A stretch of 10,072 nt of DNA from Solirubrobacteraceae bacterium (GCA_025935735.1 JAICUS010000178.1:1-10072), one strand, 5' to 3'. Positions 1 to 7,310 are shown, counted from the first letter of the stretch. Translations and numbers: made by a program. Notes: generated by a model from the sequence alone, not told the origin.

Positions 1-52
1 CGATGAAGCGGCTCTCATCAACTCCTGAGCGGCAAATGCCGACAGGGAGAGT
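1..52 (+). other. Leader of glf, possible end of an upstream gene
   Basis: This short stretch precedes the glf start. In one frame codons 2-25 read DEAALINS and stop at TGA 26-28, which could be the last residues of a gene lying to the left, but eight codons cannot prove it. An imperfect palindrome, CGGCA-aa-TGCCG, lies at 30-41. AGGGAG at 44-49 is the only ribosome-binding-like sequence, three bases before the GTG. I see no convincing promoter, which would fit glf being downstream in a longer operon. Confidence 0.3.
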
Positions 53-1165
53 GTGTACGACGTCCTGGTGGTCGGCGCCGGCTTCGCCGGCTCCGTTATG
101 GCCGAGCGGCTGGCCGACAGCGGCCGGCGCGTCCTGGTCGTCGACCGCCGCGAGCACGTCGCCGGCAACGCGTATGACGAGCGCGACGCGGCCGGGGTCC
201 TGATTCACCGCTACGGGCCGCACATCTTCCACACCAACTCGCCGAAGGTCGTCGATTACCTCTCGCGCTTCACCGAGTGGCGGTCCTACGAGCATCGCGT
301 GCTCGCCGACGTGGACGGCCGGCTCGTGCCGATGCCGATCAACCGCTCCACGATCAACGCGCTGTACGGACTGGAGCTGGCCGACGACGCCGCCGCGCAG
401 GCCTTCCTCGCCGAGCGCGCCGAGCCGCGGGCCAAGCTGCTGACCTCCGAGGACGCGGTGGTGGCGAAGGTCGGGCGCGAGCTCTACGAGCAGCTCTTCC
501 GCGGCTACACCCGCAAGCAGTGGGGCCTCGATCCCTCGCAGCTGCACGCCCAGGTGTGCGCGCGCATCCCGGTCCGCACCAACGCCGACGACCGCTACTT
601 CGGCGACGCGTTCCAGCGCATGCCGGCGGACGGCTACACGGCGCTGTTCGAGCGCCTGCTCGAGCACCCGCGGATCGAGGTCCGCACCGGCGCCGACTTC
701 GCGACCGTGCGCGAGGAGTTCCGCCACCTCGTGTGGACCGGCCCGGTGGACGACTACTTCGGCCGCCGCTACGGCGCGCTGCCCTACCGCAGCCTGCGCT
801 TCGTCACCGAGACCCACGCCACGCCGGACGGCGAGCTGCTCCAGCCGGTGGCGGTGATCAACCACCCGGACGAGGCCACGCCGTACACGCGGGTGACCGA
901 GTACCGCCACCTGACCGGCCAGCGCCACACCGCCTCGACGCTGCACTACGAGATCCCGAGCGCCGAGGGCGACCCCTACTACCCCGTGCCGCGCCCGGAG
1001 AACCGGCGCCTCTACGAGCGCTATGCGGCGCTCGCGGCGACCGAGCGCGACGTGACGTTCGTCGGGCGGCTCGCCCGCTATCAGTACCTCAACATGGACC
1101 AGGTGGTCGCCCAGGCGCTGGCCACCTTCGCCTCTACGTTCGGCCGCGAGCCGGCGCATGTCTGA
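53..1165 (+). CDS. glf: UDP-galactopyranose mutase
   Basis: Flavoenzyme that interconverts UDP-galactopyranose and UDP-galactofuranose in the cytoplasm, supplying galactofuranose for cell-surface glycans. The 370 residues match the usual family length. Visible signatures: an N-terminal FAD-binding GAGFAG at residues 8-13, the family motif YGPHIFHT at 54-61, YTRKQWG at 152-158 (the conserved Trp region near the substrate), IPVR at 172-175, a VINHPDEATPYTR block at 268-280, and a C-terminal GRLARYQYLNMDQ at 338-350, which closes the FAD site in this family. The start is GTG at 53, three bases after AGGGAG, and it begins directly with the Rossmann strand MYDVLVVGAG. The end overlaps the next gene by 8 bases, so the two are probably translationally coupled. 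Function is confident from motifs. Which glycan receives the galactofuranose is not shown here. Confidence 0.96.
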   Translation: MYDVLVVGAGFAGSVMAERLADSGRRVLVVDRREHVAGNAYDERDAAGVLIHRYGPHIFHTNSPKVVDYLSRFTEWRSYEHRVLADVDGRLVPMPINRSTINALYGLELADDAAAQAFLAERAEPRAKLLTSEDAVVAKVGRELYEQLFRGYTRKQWGLDPSQLHAQVCARIPVRTNADDRYFGDAFQRMPADGYTALFERLLEHPRIEVRTGADFATVREEFRHLVWTGPVDDYFGRRYGALPYRSLRFVTETHATPDGELLQPVAVINHPDEATPYTRVTEYRHLTGQRHTASTLHYEIPSAEGDPYYPVPRPENRRLYERYAALAATERDVTFVGRLARYQYLNMDQVVAQALATFASTFGREPAHV

Positions 1166-2468
1166 GCTGCCGCTCGTCTCCGCGCTGGTCGCCGCGTACA
1201 ACGCCGAGCCGTTCGTCGCCGAGGCGCTGGAGAGCGCGCTCGCCCAGGACTGGCCGGCCGACCGCCTCGAGATCATCGTGGTCGACGACGGCTCCACCGA
1301 CGGCACCGCCGCCGTGGTGGAGGCGCTCGCCGCCGCCCATCCGGGCCGCATCCGGCTGATCCGCCAGGCCAACGCCGGCGCCTGCGGCGCGACGAGCACC
1401 GCGTTCGCCGCCGCCCGCGGCGAGCTGATCGCGCTGCTGGACGCCGACGACGCCTGGCCCGCCGGCAAGCTGCGCGCACAGGCCGCCGTGCTCGCCGCGC
1501 GCCCGGAGGTCGGCCTGGTCTACGGCGACATGCGGGTCGTCGACGCGCAGGGCCGCGTGCTGCACGAGTCCTTCCTGGACGGCCAGGACCCGCCGCAGGG
1601 GCGCTGCCTGGGCGCGCTGCTGGAGAGCAATGACGCGACCGCGTCCTCGCTGCTGTTCCGCCGCACGCTCGCCGCGCCGATCCCGGACGGCGTGCCGTAC
1701 ACGGACTGGTGGTTCGCCGCCCGCGCCGCCCAGCAGTCGGAGATCGCCTATCTGGCCGAGCCGCGGACGCTGTACCGCTTCCACGGCGGCAACCTCACAC
1801 TCGGCACCGAAGGCGCCGCGCGCGAGCGCGAGCTGCGCAAGGCGATCGCGTTCCGCCGCTGGTTCCTGCGCCGCCTGGCGCCGGGCGAGCTGAGCGCCCG
1901 CGAGCTGGCGCGCGTGTGGCAGGCGATCGAGCTCAACGCGGGAGAGCTGGGGGAGACGTTCCCCGACCTCGAGCCGGTGGCCGCGCTGCTGGGCGAGGGA
2001 GAGGCGCTGCTGCGCCAGGGCGACCCCGAGCGCGCCGCCGACGTGCTCTCGCACGCGCTGGCCCTCGACCCGGGCGACGACGCCGTCCGCCAGGCGCTCG
2101 TGGCCGCGCTCGCCGCCGCGCCCGGCGGCGCCGAGCGGGCCGGGCAGGAGCCGCTGCGCGGCGCCGGCGGGCACGTCGTGCTCGCCTACGCCGGCGAGCT
2201 GCTGGAGCACCCCGCGCTGCTGGAGCGCTACGTGGCCCGGATGACCGGCGCCCCCGGCGTCACGCTGGCCATCGACGCCTCCGAGATGGACCCCGCGGCC
2301 GCCGAGGCCGCGCTCGGCGAGCTCGTGGACTCGGTCTTCGGCGCCGGCGCGCTCGACCTGCTGGCCGTGCTCGGCCCGCTGGACGCCACCGGCCGGGCGC
2401 GCCTGGCCGCCGGCGTGCACGAGGTGCTCAGCGACCGCCCGCGCGAGCTGGCGGCACCGCGGCTGTGA
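1158..2468 (+). CDS. Family-2 glycosyltransferase with TPR-like and extra C-terminal region
   Basis: A 436-residue protein with an N-terminal GT-A fold glycosyltransferase domain (about residues 5-230). It shows the opening PLVSALVAAYN at 5-15, VVDDGSTDGT at 41-50, and the metal/nucleotide-binding DADD at 95-98; YTDWWF at 181-186 is placed where family members carry the catalytic acidic residue. After a helical linker, residues about 279-315 look like one TPR-type helix pair (GEALLRQGDPERAADVLSHALALDP). Residues about 339-426 form a further alpha/beta-looking segment that I cannot assign to a named family. The ATG at 1158 lies inside the end of glf, 8 bases before that gene finishes, which suggests co-translation and a role in the same cell-surface glycan pathway; the sugar and acceptor are unknown. 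There is no membrane segment, so it is cytoplasmic or peripheral. The last 41 bases overlap the end of the convergent acyltransferase gene. Confidence 0.9.
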   Translation: MSELPLVSALVAAYNAEPFVAEALESALAQDWPADRLEIIVVDDGSTDGTAAVVEALAAAHPGRIRLIRQANAGACGATSTAFAAARGELIALLDADDAWPAGKLRAQAAVLAARPEVGLVYGDMRVVDAQGRVLHESFLDGQDPPQGRCLGALLESNDATASSLLFRRTLAAPIPDGVPYTDWWFAARAAQQSEIAYLAEPRTLYRFHGGNLTLGTEGAARERELRKAIAFRRWFLRRLAPGELSARELARVWQAIELNAGELGETFPDLEPVAALLGEGEALLRQGDPERAADVLSHALALDPGDDAVRQALVAALAAAPGGAERAGQEPLRGAGGHVVLAYAGELLEHPALLERYVARMTGAPGVTLAIDASEMDPAAAEAALGELVDSVFGAGALDLLAVLGPLDATGRARLAAGVHEVLSDRPRELAAPRL

Positions 2469-4521
2469 CCGCGCGGGCCAGGTAGGGACCGAGCGTGCGG
2501 GCGTAGAGCCCGGTGAGGTGGGTGGTGTCCTTGTAGACCAGGACGCCGCCGATCACGGGGTAGCAGCGCCGCGCGTCGCAGAAGAACGGCGTGAGGTCGA
2601 GCACCTTCACGCGCGGGGAGTGCAGCCGCTGGGCCGCCGTGGCCGCCGGGTCGGGGTCGAGTGACTCGCTGCGCTCGAGCGCGCAGGCCGCGCCGGCCGG
2701 CTTGTGGGCGGTCATCGCGCGCTCCACGCACGCGTTGGTGTCCAGCGAGACGCTCGGGTTGTCGCGGATCACCAGCACCCGCCGCACCGACGCGGGCAGC
2801 GCGCTCCAGGCGTCCTGATAGCCCTTGACCGCCGTCTCGAACTGGCTCTGCCCGCGGTGGGTGACCACGCCGCGGCCCGAGGCCAGCTCGGACACGAACA
2901 CCGTGTGCACGTCGGGATGGGCGCCCAGCCAGCCGACCACCGCGGCGCGCCAGCGCGTGCAGTCGGCCCGCTCGGGCGGGTCCAGGTCGCGCGGCGCGGC
3001 CGACAGCGGGCAGCTCGAGTGGCCGAAGCGCAGCCCGCGCCAGCCGCGGGCCTTCGCCACGGCGTCGAGCGGGATGCGATACACGCCGGCGTGGCTGTCG
3101 CCGATCAGCGCGACGGTTTCCGACCCCTTCCGCGCGCCGAACTCGCACACGTCCTTGCCGCCCAGGTAGAAGACCACGCGGCAGGGCGCGTTGGGCTGGG
3201 TCTGGGCCTCGATCGGCGTCGGGACGACCGACAGCCGCAGCTTCGGGTTCGTGCACGGGTGGCGCGGGTCGCGCGCCGCGGCGCCGAAGCAGCGCGGCCC
3301 GGTGGCCAGGACGCGCTGGGAGGCCTGCTTCTCCGCCCGCACCTGAGAGTGCAGGTGGGCGGTGCCGGCCAGGCTCACGCCCACCACCGCGCCCGTCGCC
3401 AGCGCGGCGATGGAGAACGTGTAGCGGTGCGGCGCGCGCGAGCGGCGGATCGGGTCCTCGAGCGCCACCTTGGACAGCCAGGCGACGAGCAGGGTGAGGG
3501 CCAGGACGGCGAGGCGCAGCGCGGTGGTCATGGAGCGGTTGAGGACGATCGGCGCGAGCACGATCAGCGGCCAGTGCCAGAGATACACCGAGTAGGAGAC
3601 GTCGCCCAGCCACTGCACGGGTCGCAGCGCCATCGCCCGGCTGGGGCTCCAGGCGCGCGGCGGCATCCCGGCCCGCATGACGAACAGCGCGCCGAGCACG
3701 GGCAGGGTGGCCGCCGAGCCCGGGAACGGCGTGCGGTCGCTGTACAGCGCGGCCGCCAGCGCGATCGCGCCCAGCCCGAGCCAGGACAGCACCGAGCGCG
3801 CGACGGGCGAGCCGCGCAGGTCCGGCAGCAGCGCCAGCAGCCCGCCGGCGCCGAGCTCCCACGCGCGCGCGGGCGTGACGAAGTAGGCCGTCGCCTGGCT
3901 GGAGGCGGTGTCGAGCAGCGAGTACGCCAGGCTGCCGGCGGTCACCGCCGCCATGGTCAGCGCGAGCGCCCGCCGCGGGTCGCGCCGGCCGAGCATGACC
4001 GCGAGCGCCAGCAGCACCGGCCAGGCGAGGTAGAACTGCTCCTCCACCGACAGCGACCAGAAGTGCTCCTCCGGCGACGGGCCGGACGCCGCCTGGGCGA
4101 AGTAGTCGACCGCGGTGTGCGCCAGGTGCCAGTTCTGCACGTAGAGCGCGCTGGCCCGCACGTCGGCGAGGAAGCCCGCCCAGTAGTCGAGCGGCACGAA
4201 GGCGATCGTGGCCAGCGCGCAGAACAGCAGCGTGACCAGCGAGGCGGGCAGGATCCGCCGCACGCGCCGCGCCCAGAAGCCCGGCAGCGACAGGGCGCCG
4301 CGGCGCTCGGCCTCGCGCAGCAGCAGCCCGGTGATCAGGAAGCCGGAGATGGCGAAGAAGACGTCGACGCCGGCGAAGCCGCCGGGCAGCGCGCGCGGCC
4401 ACAGGTGGTAGACGACCACGATCGCCACCGCCACCGCGCGCAGCGCCTGGATCTCCGGGCGGACGCCGGTGCGCACGGGGGCGCGGCGCCGTGCCGGCGG
4501 GGTGTGCGGCTGGACGGCCAC
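2428..4521 (-). CDS. OafA-type membrane O-acyltransferase with SGNH domain
   Basis: A 697-residue two-part protein. Residues about 20-360 are an acyltransferase-3 membrane domain: Arg28 and His39 in the first helix (RAVAVAIVVVYH), GVDVFFAISGFLITG at 51-65, FWSLSVEEQFYL at 154-165, and SYSVYLWHWPLI at 309-320. A further hydrophobic segment at about 369-389 leads to an SGNH hydrolase-like domain (about 405-690) with the nucleophile motif GDSHA at 474-478 and the Asp/His pair in KDTTH at 664-668. This architecture in other bacteria transfers acyl groups, usually acetyl, from the cytoplasm to extracytoplasmic sugars. Ten cysteines in the C-terminal part (411 to 653) suggest disulfides and an external location. 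The GTG start at 4521 is chosen because a promoter lies just upstream; no Shine-Dalgarno sequence is seen. The substrate is unknown; the nearby glf and glycosyltransferase suggest a galactofuranose-containing or related surface glycan. Confidence 0.92.
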   Translation of the reverse strand: MAVQPHTPPARRRAPVRTGVRPEIQALRAVAVAIVVVYHLWPRALPGGFAGVDVFFAISGFLITGLLLREAERRGALSLPGFWARRVRRILPASLVTLLFCALATIAFVPLDYWAGFLADVRASALYVQNWHLAHTAVDYFAQAASGPSPEEHFWSLSVEEQFYLAWPVLLALAVMLGRRDPRRALALTMAAVTAGSLAYSLLDTASSQATAYFVTPARAWELGAGGLLALLPDLRGSPVARSVLSWLGLGAIALAAALYSDRTPFPGSAATLPVLGALFVMRAGMPPRAWSPSRAMALRPVQWLGDVSYSVYLWHWPLIVLAPIVLNRSMTTALRLAVLALTLLVAWLSKVALEDPIRRSRAPHRYTFSIAALATGAVVGVSLAGTAHLHSQVRAEKQASQRVLATGPRCFGAAARDPRHPCTNPKLRLSVVPTPIEAQTQPNAPCRVVFYLGGKDVCEFGARKGSETVALIGDSHAGVYRIPLDAVAKARGWRGLRFGHSSCPLSAAPRDLDPPERADCTRWRAAVVGWLGAHPDVHTVFVSELASGRGVVTHRGQSQFETAVKGYQDAWSALPASVRRVLVIRDNPSVSLDTNACVERAMTAHKPAGAACALERSESLDPDPAATAAQRLHSPRVKVLDLTPFFCDARRCYPVIGGVLVYKDTTHLTGLYARTLGPYLARAVTAAVPPARAGGR

Positions 4522-4532
4522 GGGAGCGGCTG

Positions 4533-4561
4533 AACCTAGCCGACGCCCCGGCGGCCTTCAA
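4533..4561 (-). promoter_or_regulatory. Likely promoter of the acyltransferase gene
   Basis: On the minus strand TTGAAG (4561-4556) and TAGGTT (4538-4533) are separated by exactly 17 bases. They match the -35 TTGACA at four of six positions and the TAnnnT form of the -10 box. The -10 box ends 11 bases before the GTG at 4521, so the transcript would have a leader of only about 4-5 bases and no room for a ribosome-binding site. The promoter fills the 40-base gap after the stop of the upstream gene. Confidence 0.55.
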
Positions 4562-5842
4562 TCAATGGGTCTTCAGCGGCGGCGGCGGCTTGTTCAGCGG
4601 CTTGGCCGCGTAGACGTGCTCCTCGAAGTCCACCAGCGAGGGCCGGCCGATGCCGTAGACGATGCCCCGCGGCTTGCCGGCCACGGCGGTGACCGAGTGC
4701 GTGCCCAGCGCGACGTGGTAGTCGCCGCCCGGCGTGTAGAGCTCCAGGCCGGTCGCCTGCTCGGCCGCCTGGCGCTTGTCGTCGGCCGGCGGCGCCGGGG
4801 CGCCCTTCGGCCGCACGGTATAGCCGGAGTCGTTGCCGCCGATCGAGATCAGCGTGCTCGTGCCCGGGTCATAGGCGGCGACCTGCGCGATGTGGTCGGC
4901 CGGGCCGCCGTCGGCGCTCCAGTCCAGCAGCACGGTGTCGCCGGGGCGGATGTCGAGCACGCCGCCGGACACGACCTGCTCCTCGGTGAGCCAGGTGCGC
5001 AGGGCGCCGCGGGCGGCGTGGAAGTCGTGCAGCGATTGCCAGGCCGTCCCGTTCCACACCCAGCGCTTGACCCGGTCGGGCAGGTCGTCGCGCGAGTGGT
5101 AGGTGAAGAACCCCTCGACGTCGATGGTGTGCATGAACCCCGCCCGCAGGTCCTCGTCCATCTTCGCCCGCACGTAGTGGTCGGCGCTGTAGAAGCCGCA
5201 CCAGTCGTCGTTGGCGCCCATCCCGGAGGCGTTCTGCACGCGTGTCCGGATGGTCGCGGTGTTGCCGGCCAGCTCGCCGATCGCCTCCGTGGCCGCCTGC
5301 AGCTGGATCGCGGCCAGGACGGCGTCGCGCGCCGTCGCGTCGTCGACGTCCCAGGTCTTGCCCATCGCGTCGCGCATGCCCAGCAGCTCGGGGAGCAGCG
5401 GGGCGTCATACGCGCTCAGGGCCTCGATCGCCGTGTGGCGGGCCGCGGGGTCCGCCGCGCCGGTCATCGTGGCGTAGAGCGGCTGTCGCCCCGCGGCGAA
5501 GTCGGTGAACACCTTCTCCTTGCGCTCGCGCACGAGCGGCTCGAGCGTCTCCGCCTCCTCGGGCGTGAGCCGCTGCGTGCGGTCGCCCATGTCGAGCCCG
5601 ATCCCGACCGGCCCGCGGGTCTTGTACTGCCAGTACAGCGCGGCGAGGGGCACGGGATCGAGGCGCTGGATCGCCTGGCGCTTCTCGTCGGCCACGAGCA
5701 GCAGCGGGTCGCGGGCCAGCCACTGCGTCACCGCATGGTTGCCGGCGCCGCGCTGCAGCGCGAGCAGGGGATGTGCCGCCCGCGCCTCCGGGGCGCGCCG
5801 CTCCGGCTGCTCGGGGTCGTGGCGGCGGGCGGTCGTGCGCAT
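4562..5842 (-). CDS. Putative contractile-injection-system cargo protein with CHAP/NlpC-like cysteine peptidase domain
   Basis: A 426-residue protein that I place by motif, not by an identified orthologue. The N-terminus is basic and lacks a signal peptide or membrane helix. Residues 24-42 contain LQRGAGNHAVTQWL, the short motif common near the N-termini of eCIS-linked toxins and DUF4157-type proteins. Residues about 45-200 are mostly helical and unrecognised. From about 205 there is a papain-like fold signature: Cys215 in NDDWCGFYSADH, RPGDTVLLDW at 299-308, His317 in PADHIAQVAAYD, and ISIGGNDSGY at 332-341, where Asn337 or Asp338 could be the third catalytic residue. This pattern is typical of CHAP/NlpC amidases and peptidases, with an unusually long insert of about 85 residues between the Cys region and the GD strand. 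The C-terminus is proline-rich. The frame stays open to 6178, but that extension is antisense to the STAS gene, so ATG 5842 is preferred. Cleaved bond and target are unknown. Confidence 0.72.
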   Translation of the reverse strand: MRTTARRHDPEQPERRAPEARAAHPLLALQRGAGNHAVTQWLARDPLLLVADEKRQAIQRLDPVPLAALYWQYKTRGPVGIGLDMGDRTQRLTPEEAETLEPLVRERKEKVFTDFAAGRQPLYATMTGAADPAARHTAIEALSAYDAPLLPELLGMRDAMGKTWDVDDATARDAVLAAIQLQAATEAIGELAGNTATIRTRVQNASGMGANDDWCGFYSADHYVRAKMDEDLRAGFMHTIDVEGFFTYHSRDDLPDRVKRWVWNGTAWQSLHDFHAARGALRTWLTEEQVVSGGVLDIRPGDTVLLDWSADGGPADHIAQVAAYDPGTSTLISIGGNDSGYTVRPKGAPAPPADDKRQAAEQATGLELYTPGGDYHVALGTHSVTAVAGKPRGIVYGIGRPSLVDFEEHVYAAKPLNKPPPPLKTH

Positions 5843-5908
5843 CGCGGCGATCGTCCCAGCGATGTGGCGCGAAGGCAATAAGGGTCGCACCCCGAGGTTG
5901 GAAGCGGG

Positions 5909-5914
5909 TAGGGT
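5909..5914 (+). promoter_or_regulatory. Candidate -10 box of the STAS gene
   Basis: TAGGGT fits the actinobacterial TAnnnT -10 pattern and ends 7 bases before the ATG at 5922, so transcription would start at or next to the A of the start codon and give a leaderless message. The overlapping GGGTAG (5906-5911) also resembles the -10 of stress sigma-factor (SigB-like) promoters, but I see no matching GTTT or TTG element at the proper distance upstream. No good Shine-Dalgarno sequence precedes the gene, which agrees with a leaderless start. Confidence 0.3.
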
Positions 5915-5921
5915 CGCGCCG

Positions 5922-6272
5922 ATGCCCGCGGACAGCCCGCTGACCGTCATCCGCGAGGACCAGGACGGCGTCGGGATCGTCCGGGCGACCGGCGAGCTCG
6001 ACCTGGCCACCGCGTCGCAGCTCGTGCGGGCGATCGGCACCGCGGCCAACGGCCGTCCGCCACGGGTGCTCGTCGACCTCGCCGCGGTCGAGTTCTGCGA
6101 CTCCGCCGGGCTGCGCGCGCTGCTCGGCGCGGCGCGCGAGGTGGAGGCGCGGGCGGGCCGGCTCGTCGTGGCCGTCACGCCCGGCGGCCCGGTCGAGCGG
6201 CTGCTGGAGCTCGCCGGCCTGCGCGAGTTCCTGCACGTCCGGGCGCCGGACGAGGCCCGGTTGGCCTTTTAG
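5922..6272 (+). CDS. STAS-domain anti-sigma-factor antagonist (SpoIIAA/RsbV type)
   Basis: A 116-residue protein that is a single STAS domain. It has the family layout: TGELDLATASQL at 23-34, strand PRVLVDLAAVEFCDSAGL at 47-64, and a final helix GPVERLLELAGL. Ser61 in CDSAGL is at the position phosphorylated by RsbW/SpoIIAB-type kinases; in this family the unphosphorylated form binds the kinase and frees a sigma factor. No kinase or sigma-factor gene is in the window, so its partner is encoded elsewhere. It is divergent from the putative injection-system cargo gene, with 79 bases between their starts. The longer open frame to the left is antisense to that gene, so ATG 5922, which begins the first strand, is chosen. 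Its TAG overlaps the TAA of the convergent gene in the four bases TTAG. Confidence 0.88.
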   Translation: MPADSPLTVIREDQDGVGIVRATGELDLATASQLVRAIGTAANGRPPRVLVDLAAVEFCDSAGLRALLGAAREVEARAGRLVVAVTPGGPVERLLELAGLREFLHVRAPDEARLAF

Positions 6273-7297
6273 CGCTGGCCGGCGAACCGCGCCTCGACCT
6301 CGGCGCGCGGGGGCGGGTTCGCGAGCACGTGGCGCACGCGGACGAGGGCGACCGCGCCGAACACCGCCGGCAGCCCGAGCTGGAAGACACGGTAGGCGAG
6401 CACGGCGGCGGTGGCCACGCCCAGCGGCGTGCCGTAGAGGGCGAACATGCCGATCAGCCCGCCCTCGGTGCCGCCGACGCCGCCGGGCGTGGGCAGCAGC
6501 GCGCCGGCGTGGCCGAGCGTATAGGCGAGCACGAACTCCCCGACCGGGGGCGCGCCGCCGCCGAACGCCTGGAACGCCGCGCCCAGCGACGCCACGTCGA
6601 GCGCGTAGTAGGTGATGCAGCCGAAGATCAGCAGGCGGTCGCCGTGGCGCAGCAGCTCGACCGTCGTGCTCACGCCGTCGTGCACGAAGTGCCGCAGCCG
6701 CCACAGCACGTGCCAGATGCCGCCCCGGTCCGGCTCGGCCGCCGGCGGCACCCGGGAGTACACGTACAGGAGCGCCAGCAGCGCCGCGCCGCCGGCCGCG
6801 GGCAGCAGGTTCGCGAGCAGGCCCGCGTCGCCGGGGAGGACGCCCGCCGCGACGGCGGCGCCGGCCACGACGACCGCGGCGAAGCCGATCACGCTCGTGG
6901 AGAGGAACAGCGCGGCGTGGCGGCTCGCCGCGAGCTCCGCCGGGACGCCGATCCGGGTCATCACGTACGCGCCGAGCGCCGGCCCGCCCGCGCCGCCGGC
7001 GGGCAGCAGCACGTTCGCCCCCTGCTCGGCCAGCCCGAGCACGAGCGCCCGCCGCCAGGGCACCAGCCGGTCGAACACCGCCCACAGCGTGCGCACGAAG
7101 CCGAGCATCGAGCCGATCCGGAGGGCCGCCGCGACGACGAGCCACCACGGGTCCGCGTCGCTGAGGCGGTGGCGCACCTCGCCGACGCCGGGCAGCGTGG
7201 ACACGCCCACGACGACGGCGACCAGCACGACCGCGAAGAACGCGATCCGCTTGGCCATCGCCCGCCCGTCGACGCCCGTGTCCGCCCGCTCCGCCAC
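6269..7297 (-). CDS. UPF0104 / LPG-synthase-TM family integral membrane protein
   Basis: A 342-residue protein with about eight or nine hydrophobic segments (roughly 18-36, 51-68, 82-115, 128-152, 160-181, 222-245, 252-270, 278-300, 303-320). It shows the family signature PTPGGVGGTEGG at 269-280 and the earlier conserved NVLLPAGGAGGPALGAY at 95-111. This is the membrane part related to MprF and YbhN/AglD-type proteins; the aminoacyl-transferase domain of full MprF is absent. Members are implicated in flipping or handling lipids or lipid-linked sugars, but the substrate here is unknown. The start is uncertain: GTG 7297 gives a 13-base gap after xdhC, while ATG 7258 (MAKRIAFF) begins just before the first membrane helix and has a weak GGGCGGG upstream. 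It is probably cotranscribed with xdhC. Its TAA overlaps the STAS stop codon. Confidence 0.85.
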   Translation of the reverse strand: MAERADTGVDGRAMAKRIAFFAVVLVAVVVGVSTLPGVGEVRHRLSDADPWWLVVAAALRIGSMLGFVRTLWAVFDRLVPWRRALVLGLAEQGANVLLPAGGAGGPALGAYVMTRIGVPAELAASRHAALFLSTSVIGFAAVVVAGAAVAAGVLPGDAGLLANLLPAAGGAALLALLYVYSRVPPAAEPDRGGIWHVLWRLRHFVHDGVSTTVELLRHGDRLLIFGCITYYALDVASLGAAFQAFGGGAPPVGEFVLAYTLGHAGALLPTPGGVGGTEGGLIGMFALYGTPLGVATAAVLAYRVFQLGLPAVFGAVALVRVRHVLANPPPRAEVEARFAGQR

Positions 7298-7310
7298 GGG
7301 ACGGATGGTG

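Noticed and set aside
2704..4533. A 609-residue plus-strand open frame antisense to the acyltransferase
   Set aside because: The composition is His/Arg/Ala/Gly-rich and repetitive, with no domain; long antisense frames are expected at this GC content.
2228..4561. A 777-residue minus-strand open frame overlapping the acyltransferase
   Set aside because: It is Arg/Ala/Pro-rich with no motif, a typical shadow of a high-GC gene; the neighbouring frame has the full acyltransferase-3 and SGNH signatures.
5843..6178. N-terminal extension of the minus-strand cargo gene by 112 residues
   Set aside because: The extension is the antisense of the STAS gene, is rich in Ser, Arg and Ala without domain character, and the STAS frame has clear family motifs. 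ATG 5842 starts just before the conserved N-terminal motif.
6260..6290. Possible bidirectional terminator around the TTAG stop overlap
   Set aside because: GGCC (6263-6266) can pair with GGCC (6277-6280), but the stem is only four bases plus wobbles and there is no proper T-run after it.
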